From contig MU069468.1 in assembly GCA_002284615.2 (NCBI GenBank), positions 148,046-159,173 on the forward strand: a stretch of DNA of 11,128 nucleotides. The letters are read 5' to 3'. Of this stretch, positions 7,301 through 11,128 are shown piece by piece. The stretch comes from Dunaliella salina. Taxonomy: Eukaryota; Chlorophyta; Chlorophyceae; Chlamydomonadales; Dunaliellaceae. The notes below the pieces were generated by a model that made no database searches, was not told where the DNA came from, and saw only the letters and a list, made by a program, of their open reading frames with translations. A program made the position numbers and the translations under genes. Numbering within the stretch: the stretch's first letter is position 1; each line of letters begins with the position of its first letter.

Positions 7301-9768
7301 TCCCAGGTCTGTGAAATGATACACCTCAAGGTGCAACAAGCACAAGGACGTACGTCACAATCGATCGCCTGACTCTGGGTCTGCTTTGTGTGTGTGCACA
7401 AAACCACAAGCCCACCGGTGGTGGCAGCCTGCCCTTGAGCAAATGCATGAGCTTTAGCAAGCTCAAAAACACACTTGAACAAGCTCACGGCTTGCAGCAG
7501 CCTGTCTTTGAGCACATGCACCAATGAACGCATGCAAGCTCACCGGTTGCAGCAGCCTGTCCTTGTCCCTTTCCAGCCGCCGCACCACCTCATCCACCCG
7601 CTTCTGCTGTGCCTCCAGCTCCACAGGCATGCGCTTCAGTAGGTCCTGTGCGAGCACACATCCAAGCGTGCTCAGTCGTACACAAACAACTACAGTGGTA
7701 GGATGACAGTCGCTTCTGCTGCGCCTCGAGCACAACAGGCATGCGCTTCAGAAGGTCCGGTAAAAGCACACACCCAAGCAGGGATGGTCATTCCTAGCTC
7801 TGAGGGCTGCTGTACGCGTATGTACTTGATTTGCACTTAAATTTATCAATGTTTGCATACAATATGATGTATTAGAAAGTACAAAAACAAAAAATAAAAT
7901 TCGTGAAAAAAGATACATTCTAATTTCTGTAGAATTCTATAATAGGGAAAAAACCATTATAACACGTGAATATAATACTTATTGCTGCAAAAATTTGATT
8001 CTGAGATTCGTCAAACTCGTAAATTAGACGTCCTTCTCGCAAATTGTAATGTACATGTAAACACTGTAATCACATATAAACCATCCCTGCATCCTAGCAT
8101 GCTCATGGACACACAAACAACTACAGGGATACACCGAGATGTACAGGAGAATCACAGATACTTCTCCTTTGTACTGATCATGTGTCACAATGCTCTGGAT
8201 CTTCCTCCTTTCTGCCTTTTTTTCATGCCTACCTGTTTCCTTGTATTCCAGATGGAAGCCAGGCGTCCAGGCATACACTATTGTTGCCTGGGCCTGTCCA
8301 ATTACGGGCATTCGGCAGCAAAGCAAGGAAATACAAGGCAATGCAAGGATGCCACAACATGCCAAGGCAGAGATATGTGAGCACACTCTGTTGCTGGTAG
8401 CAAATTTGCAAGTACTCAAGCCGCAGACCAGGTGAGCGAAACCAAGCAACCGAATTTAAATACCAAGACGTGGACATCAGGTGGAAAAGGTAGAAATACC
8501 CAAACGGCACAGATGCTAGCTTGCCATGCATGCTGTTGCTTTAGTGCTGCGCCTTGTGCACATGTATACCTACCCTCAGTCTATCTCTGAGTCGCCCCGT
8601 CTCCACCAGCTCCTCCTCTGACATGGCAAGGGGGCCCGAGCTCCGGGCCGTGGCCAGCCGCGTCTCCACTGCACGGAGCTCACTTTTGGCCTGCAGAGGT
8701 ACGCAACAGCGATGTCTGTGCGTGTACTTGCAATCCAAGTAAACAGAAAGGAACGAGTGGGCTAACAGTTGAACTGGTGCGCCTGCCCACAACTGTCCGT
8801 CATCCAGCAGTACAGAAGCGATGACAAATCTAGTCATTCGGCAATACAGAAGAGATGCATGCAAGGAGTGAGGACATGCAGCAGACCACCTCCGCCTGTG
8901 GGCTCATGTACTGCTGTAGCACGCGATGAGGGGCCATAGCTGGCTATGTCCCTGTGCATACTTCTTTTGTACAAGCCATCCGTACGGAAACAAGGCAAAG
9001 CCAGGCATCACACAAATGTGCACAGCGCAGTTTGCCCACAAGTGAGAAAGAAAAGCTGTCCCTCTCCAGCACCGGCAGCCTGGGCCCACCTTGTCCATTT
9101 CCCGCTCATAGGTCTTGGTGGGCACATAGATGTCATGCACAGTCAATGTCCAAAACAGGCCATACATCTCGGGGCTCAGGCCGTCCCAGGTGGCCTGTGC
9201 GCGCAAGTTTTTGACAAGTGAGCCAGGATGTGTGCTGCCCTGCTCAAAGCTGAACCAGTGAAGCAAGCAAGGAAGAAGAGCTGGTGTGGAAGTGTTGCCT
9301 TTTGCCTGAAACATCCACTCCTGCCAATTCACTTGTTTACAATCATGCACCACTGCGACACAAAACGCGCTCAGCAAAAGTCAGCAGCTCAAGCCGCGGA
9401 ATAATTGAGGCACCAGGCTGCACCAAATGTTCACACTCACCCGGTCTGGAATGCTGCGCTGCATGCTCCTTGTAAGCTTCAACCAAGTCTTCTCTGGCCC
9501 CTCCTCAACTTCCATGGCCTCTGCCTCCACCGTTTTCACTGTAGCACCTGCACAAAATGAGGGCACGCATCCCGTGTGCACAAACATGGGTCGTTCACTC
9601 TGTGCAGTGATACACCCAACAAAACCCTGCCTGCTCTACCAATTGTCCTTAACAAGTGTGCTTGCAATGGAGGCAGACAGGTTGGTACCCAGGTAACAGC
9701 ACGATATGGACAGGCACAGTCCACACACCCGCTGCTGCAGCTCCCTCAATTGGCTCTGCTTTGGCGTC

Positions 9769-9810
<42 letters not shown>

Positions 9811-11021
9811 TTGCTGAGGGGCCTCTTCTATCTCGCCCTCTTCTGCTCCCTGAATGGAGACTTGAAAGTCCTCCAACAGGCCGCGTAGCACAGGTCGATA
9901 TGCCTACGAGTGCACAGTCAGTCACGCACCAAGAGTGCAGAGGCATGAATTCCATGGTGCATGGGGGCAAGGACCTCAGCACAGGAACAAAATTGTGAGA
10001 GCTGAGGTGGAATGCTTGTGTTATTCTGAAAAGGGCATGGTCAATTCCTTTAAAAGACACCCATGCTCAGATGCAATTGCTTCAATGAAAACACATATCT
10101 GTGTGCAAGGTGCTGTTGGGCTACATTCCTACATAAACTCCTACATAAAAAGCATCCACGCCACTCCCCCCTTGGCCCCACACGGCTCACCATGTACACA
10201 ATCTCAGGATCCAACTTGTATGTGATGCGCAGCTCCTCCAGCGGAGGTAGTAGCTTTGAATAGTCTTCCCGTGAAAGAGCGGCCTGTGGGCAACAGCCAT
10301 GCCAGGAATGTGTGTGACTTGCATGCAGCATGTGATCATGCATGGTCGGCGTGCCCTTCGAACCTTGTCTGGCAGGCATGGCGCGCATTTGTACTCTCTA
10401 ATCATCATCAGATGCAACACCGCTTACATGCCTGCATACAGCTTGTGAAGGTTGAATCCTTTGCTGGTGCCATGTGCTGATGCGTGCCATGTGCATCCAG
10501 GTGTACACATGCAAGCATCTTTGCGGGCAGCACTAAGCAGGCATGCTGCCCCAGGAATAGGCATCGCATTGATTTCAGTGTGGATTACTTGTGGCTGGCC
10601 ATGCAGGAACAAGTTAAAATGCCATTAGAGCAATGAGCCAGACGACCACAGACACTGCCAGCGCCTGCAGCGCACAGGCAGCTGGCAGGAGAGGTGGTGG
10701 CTACAGCGCACCTGGAGGAAGGCGATGTACTGCTGGGTGGTCTCATGGCACTTGTCAAAGAGCTCCACCACAAACTTGATGTGCTGGGCCTTGGTTTGGA
10801 GCTGCAGGGGAAGCAAACAAACGGAACAAAGGGATTGTCAACAAAGTTGTTTTGTCCTTAGGTTTTTTCCGACTTTGATTTTGTTTTAAATCAATATATT
10901 CTTGGCAACATACCCGTTTGTTTACATCATTCCATTCGGGACCAAAATCTTAAACCAATTGTGATGCAAGTTCCATTGCAAATGCAGTAGGAGGGATACA
11001 GTCAATTTCCACCCTGGCACC
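4317..11021 (-). CDS. THO2: THO complex subunit 2 (THO2/THOC2), split gene, 5'-partial
   Basis: This is the scaffold subunit of the nuclear THO/TREX complex, which loads mRNA-export factors on nascent transcripts and limits R-loops (family knowledge). Sixteen exons, the last tentative: 11021-10956, 10801-10712, 10283-10191, 9903-9729, 9547-9441, 9239-9090, 8913-8890, 8690-8574, 7645-7544, 6866-6786, 6538-6455, 6306-6190, 5742-5617, 5353-5219, 4573-4436, 4391-4317. All introns are GT-AG and all phases agree (phase 0 except one phase-1 intron between exons 4 and 5). Motifs I recognise from plant and human THO2, by memory and not by alignment: HIKFVVELFDKCHE, YKLDPEIVY, WDGLSPEMYGLFWTLTVHDI, YVPTKTYEREMDK, DAAYCAR, FLRETLRLLNYW, KWHRNML, CLESTEYTSRRNALSVL and DEQREDLKIM. 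Exons 6-15 cover the conserved Tho2 core. The N-terminal half lies outside the window. No start codon or promoter is visible. Confidence 0.93.
4436..4573 (-). CDS. THO2: THO2 exon 15 of window, end of the Tho2 core
   Basis: Forty-six codons from acceptor caacgtgcag. It starts AMADEQREDLKIMGRSYTIA, matching KSDEREDLKVLATG of plant THO2 (recalled), and continues into NAEMEKPGRVISEK. Two phase-0 donors are possible: gtagtg (end 4436) and gtgatg (end 4469). Reading through both meets a stop at about 4370. The 3' end of the exon is therefore open. Confidence 0.82.
4574..5218 (-). other. THO2 intron between exons 14 and 15
   Basis: 645-nt GT-AG intron. The joined protein (LEK to AMADEQ) is about three residues shorter than plant THO2 here (recalled), so a tiny missed exon is possible but not required. 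No element was recognised. Confidence 0.7.
5219..5353 (-). CDS. THO2: THO2 exon 14 of window
   Basis: Forty-five codons, phase 0 to phase 0, donor gtgcgt. It contains CLESTEYTSRRNALSVLKRL and IPVFPV; plant CLESTEYMEIRNALIMLSKI is nearly the same (recalled). Three AG acceptors lie close together. Only ttgacaacag (start 5353) keeps the family spacing between KWH and CLE, so it was chosen over the AGs 12 and 16 nt downstream. Confidence 0.95.
5617..5742 (-). CDS. THO2: THO2 exon 13 of window
   Basis: Forty-two codons, phase 0 to phase 0, acceptor gtgctcag and donor gtgagt. It encodes VYSDECEVHSGFS and later TTYEQFKGLMGKWHRNML. Family counterparts are YExECGNxPGF and the F...KWH helix (recalled). 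Confidence 0.95.
5743..6189 (-). other. THO2 intron between exons 12 and 13
   Basis: 447-nt GT-AG intron. The flanking exons join in phase 0 exactly as the family alignment requires. No repeat or extra exon was recognised. Confidence 0.8.
6190..6306 (-). CDS. THO2: THO2 exon 12 of window
   Basis: Thirty-nine codons, phase 0 to phase 0, acceptor tgcgcag and donor gtgtgt. It encodes LLSDVVPLLRCITDREAINL followed by GIFLRETLRLLNYWRSTEK, matching EAGRLGRFLYETLKxxYYWKSD in plants (recalled). Confidence 0.95.
6455..6538 (-). CDS. THO2: THO2 exon 11 of window
   Basis: Twenty-eight codons starting DAAYCARIGPLLHLLDVPYF and ending STVWYYNK. The DAxYCAR and PxFxT motifs are the clearest family match in human and plant THO2 (recalled). 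An in-frame TAG ends exactly at the acceptor, which fixes the start. Donor AAG|gtgcgc gives the family's exact spacing to exon 12. A second phase-0 donor lies 63 nt on, at 6392. Confidence 0.94.
6786..6866 (-). CDS. THO2: THO2 exon 10 of window
   Basis: Twenty-seven codons, acceptor ccgccag. It reads VYPDVFEADVDFAEHICL and then RTHEHLFLR, and aligns with CPDxxKxNxEFLQRCIFPRC in plant THO2 (recalled). The donor is uncertain. AGG|gtttct (end 6786) gives phase 0 and fits the next exon within one residue of the family spacing; TTTAC|gtactc (end about 6808) would need an extra mini-exon that I could not find. Confidence 0.75.
6867..7543 (-). other. THO2 intron between exons 9 and 10
   Basis: 677-nt intron. 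Apart from the exon 9 fragment at 7481-7510 I see nothing definite. A long frame is open on the minus strand upstream of the exon 10 acceptor (to 6980), but the family spacing leaves no room for it in the protein. Confidence 0.7.
7481..7510 (-). repeat. Copy of the 3' end and splice donor of THO2 exon 9
   Basis: Thirty bases match 7536-7565 at 27 positions, offset by 55 bp. The copy includes the last exon codons (KDRLLQ) and an intact GTGAGC donor, lying in the intron after exon 9. No acceptor-bearing partner is visible beside it. Confidence 0.75.
7544..7645 (-). CDS. THO2: THO2 exon 9 of window, charged helix
   Basis: Thirty-four codons, phase 0 to phase 0, acceptor ctcgcacag and donor gtgagc. 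It encodes DLLKRMPVELEAQQKRVDEV and ends RLERDKDRLLQP, matching the family's coiled coil RRLxREKDxWL (recalled). Pieces of this exon are duplicated on both sides: the first 47 nt at 7711-7757 and the last 22 nt plus donor at 7481-7510. Confidence 0.92.
7711..8128 (-). repeat. Tandem copy of part of THO2 exon 9 and its upstream intron (pseudo-exon), split by the MITE
   Basis: Positions 7711-7779 align without gaps to 7599-7667, 59 of 69 identical, and 8098-8128 continues the alignment to 7667-7697 once the element and its target duplication are removed. The unit is 112 bp, head to tail. The copy holds the first 47 nt of exon 9, but its acceptor CAG has become CCG, so it should not be spliced in. 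Confidence 0.88.
7779..8089. mobile_element. 311-bp non-autonomous DNA transposon, hAT-type MITE, inside a THO2 intron
   Basis: The ends are perfect 10-bp inverted repeats, CAGGGATGGT at 7779-7788 and its complement at 8080-8089. This resembles hAT-family termini such as maize Ac. The 8-bp flanks are CACCCAAG (7771-7778) and CATCCTAG (8090-8097), six of eight identical, as expected for an aged hAT target-site duplication. The inside is markedly AT-rich and has no transposase-like frame. The neighbouring tandem unit has the unoccupied site CATCCAAG at 7659-7666, and sequence on both sides of the element is collinear with it. The family name is inferred from the end sequence and the TSD length. 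Confidence 0.85.
8574..8690 (-). CDS. THO2: THO2 exon 8 of window, charged helix
   Basis: Thirty-nine codons, phase 0 to phase 0, acceptor cctctgcag and donor gtaggt. It encodes AKSELRAVETRLATARSS and then EEELVETGRLRDRLR, a charged coiled-coil-like region matching the KKDKERxxxxxDRL segment of THO2 (recalled). The following intron, 928 nt, is the longest in the gene and holds the pseudo-exon and the inserted element. Confidence 0.9.
8890..8913 (-). CDS. THO2: THO2 exon 7 of window, 24-nt micro-exon
   Basis: Eight codons, QYMSPQAE, between acceptor gtgctacag and donor gtggtc, phase 0 on both sides. It joins YEREMDK of exon 6 to AKSELRAVE of exon 8 and aligns with the plant stretch EIAKQHAALKAL (recalled). 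Without it the frame would still hold but the coiled-coil start would lose eight residues. Confidence 0.72.
9090..9239 (-). CDS. THO2: THO2 exon 6 of window, start of the conserved Tho2 core
   Basis: Fifty codons ending at donor gtgggc. It includes WDGLSPEMYGLFWTLTVHDI and YVPTKTYEREMDK, the best known signature of the family (plant: LSPxLYATFWGLTLYDLYVPxxRYExEI, recalled). Acceptor choice is slightly open: gagcag before GGC (9239) or tttgag before CAG (9242); both keep phase 0. The more distal ttcag at 9257 would break the frame. Confidence 0.95.
9441..9547 (-). CDS. THO2: THO2 exon 5 of window
   Basis: 107 nt, entering in phase 1 and leaving in phase 0, between acceptor tttgtgcag and donor gtgagtg. 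It encodes an acidic stretch (VEAEAMEVEEG) followed by a basic, helical end (KTWLKLTRSMQRSIPDR). The phase-1 match to exon 4 restores a GGT glycine codon across the junction. Confidence 0.85.
9729..9903 (-). CDS. THO2: THO2 exon 4 of window, with poly-glutamine tract
   Basis: 58 codons plus one base (phase 1 end), between acceptor cactcgtag and donor gtgtgtgg. It opens with AYRPVLRGLLEDFQVSIQ, fitting the family's FRPVMRLF segment (recalled). It then turns acidic (GAEEGEIEEAP), runs through 15 glutamines at 9772-9816 and ends alanine-rich. The low-complexity half is an inserted linker between two conserved helical parts. Confidence 0.9.
9772..9816 (-). repeat. CAG/CAA trinucleotide repeat coding 15 glutamines
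   Basis: On the coding strand: one CAG, two CAA, eleven CAG and one CAA, in frame within THO2 exon 4. The eleven uninterrupted CAG codons at 9775-9807 are the part likely to vary in length. Confidence 0.97.
10191..10283 (-). CDS. THO2: THO2 exon 3 of window
   Basis: Thirty-one codons, phase 0 to phase 0, between acceptor gcccacag and donor gtgagc. It contains LLPPLEELRITYKLDPEIVY, the counterpart of the family segment LxPxLDDLxxxYxLDPEVAF (recalled). Spacing from exon 2 fits the plant protein within one residue, so no exon appears to be missing in the 428-nt intron before it. Confidence 0.9.
10284..10711 (-). other. THO2 intron between exons 2 and 3
   Basis: 428-nt GT-AG intron, rich in TGCATG/CATGCA words. 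I see no further exon, repeat or element in it, and the protein spacing does not call for one. Confidence 0.8.
10712..10801 (-). CDS. THO2: THO2 exon 2 of window
   Basis: Thirty codons, phase 0 to phase 0, between acceptor ccctgcag and donor gtgcgc. It encodes LQTKAQHIKFVVELFDKCHE followed by TTQQYIAFLQ. This matches the conserved helix in plant THO2 that reads approximately HIKLVxELFDRCHGTLLQYVEFL (recalled). Confidence 0.88.
10956..11021 (-). CDS. THO2: THO2 exon 1 of window
   Basis: Twenty-two codons starting GARVEID and ending MELASQL, between acceptor cttccag and donor gtttaag, phase 0 on both sides. It lies just before the HIKFVVELFD exon, where plant THO2 has a short variable stretch after a leucine-rich helix. 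The frame continues cleanly into exon 2, but the residues themselves are not diagnostic. This is therefore the least certain of the upstream exons. Confidence 0.55.
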
Positions 11022-11080
11022 CTGGAAGCACAAAGGAAAAGGCAAACAACAATGTTGTCCAAATCCCCAAGGAAGTTGCA

Positions 11081-11120
11081 TGGCCTGGACAGGAGTTGTG
11101 TGGCCTGCACAGGAGTTTGG
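11081..11120. repeat. Two tandem copies of a 20-bp unit
   Basis: 11081-11100 and 11101-11120 match at 17 of 20 positions (TGGCCTGGACAGGAGTTGTG in the first copy). They lie upstream of the first THO2 exon in the window, probably in an intron, and are followed by a run of ten Gs at the window edge. Confidence 0.7.
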
Positions 11121-11128
11121 GGGGGGGG

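Noticed and set aside
6970..7533. 187-codon minus-strand open frame as a gene
   Set aside because: It lies within the intron between THO2 exons 9 and 10, and part of its start is the duplicated tail of exon 9. Its composition is Cys/Leu-rich and shows no domain.
8541..8864. 107-codon minus-strand frame as the full extent of exon 8
   Set aside because: Only 8574-8690 is family-like and bounded by good splice sites. The rest reads into introns.
8904..9377. 157-codon minus-strand open frame as an uninterrupted gene
   Set aside because: It contains THO2 exon 6 but runs through flanking introns. The conserved part stops at the donor after YEREMDK and resumes in exon 7 and exon 8.
11119..11128. 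Terminal run of Gs as a biological feature
   Set aside because: It is at the window edge and a similar G15 run exists at 3395-3409. It is probably ordinary homopolymer or an assembly limit, and nothing more can be said.

Overview
The window reads as nuclear DNA of an intron-rich eukaryote, most likely a green alga of the Chlamydomonas/Dunaliella kind. The reasons are many GT-AG introns of roughly 150-900 nt, coding exons richer in G+C than the introns, introns full of TGCATGC/CACA-type sequence, a glutamine homopolymer coded by CAG/CAA, and one gene whose protein resembles the plant and animal THO2/THOC2 family. The organism call is inference. I see no bacterial operon, rRNA, tRNA or CRISPR array.

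Right two thirds (about 4300-11021, minus strand): one split gene for THO complex subunit 2 (THO2/THOC2), the scaffold of the THO/TREX complex that couples transcription to mRNA export. I resolve 15 well supported exons plus one tentative last exon. They give a continuous frame of about 535 codons whose splice phases all agree. The 5' part of the gene lies beyond 11021. The exons run from the end of the helical N-terminal half, through an acidic linker with 15 glutamines, into the complete conserved Tho2 core. The 3' end is uncertain and falls between about 4500 and 4300.

Inside the gene, the intron around 7645-8574 carries a small history. Exon 9 (7544-7645) was partly copied in tandem as a 112-bp unit, and the copy lost its splice acceptor. 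A 311-bp AT-rich element with 10-bp terminal inverted repeats of hAT type (CAGGGATGGT) then landed inside that copy. The unbroken unit next door preserves the empty target site.

Left third (1-4300): no confident gene. It starts with a 16-bp tandem repeat. About 905-3480 is a large, diverged inverted duplication: outer arms of about 550 bp are up to 90% identical in their best blocks, with weaker pairing further in. It contains a second insertion, a 189-bp near-perfect foldback flanked by TA, plus a long (TA)n tract next to a 20-bp perfect palindrome. Between this block and THO2 lies a G-rich purine tract. The left third is therefore repeat and transposon-derived DNA downstream of THO2.
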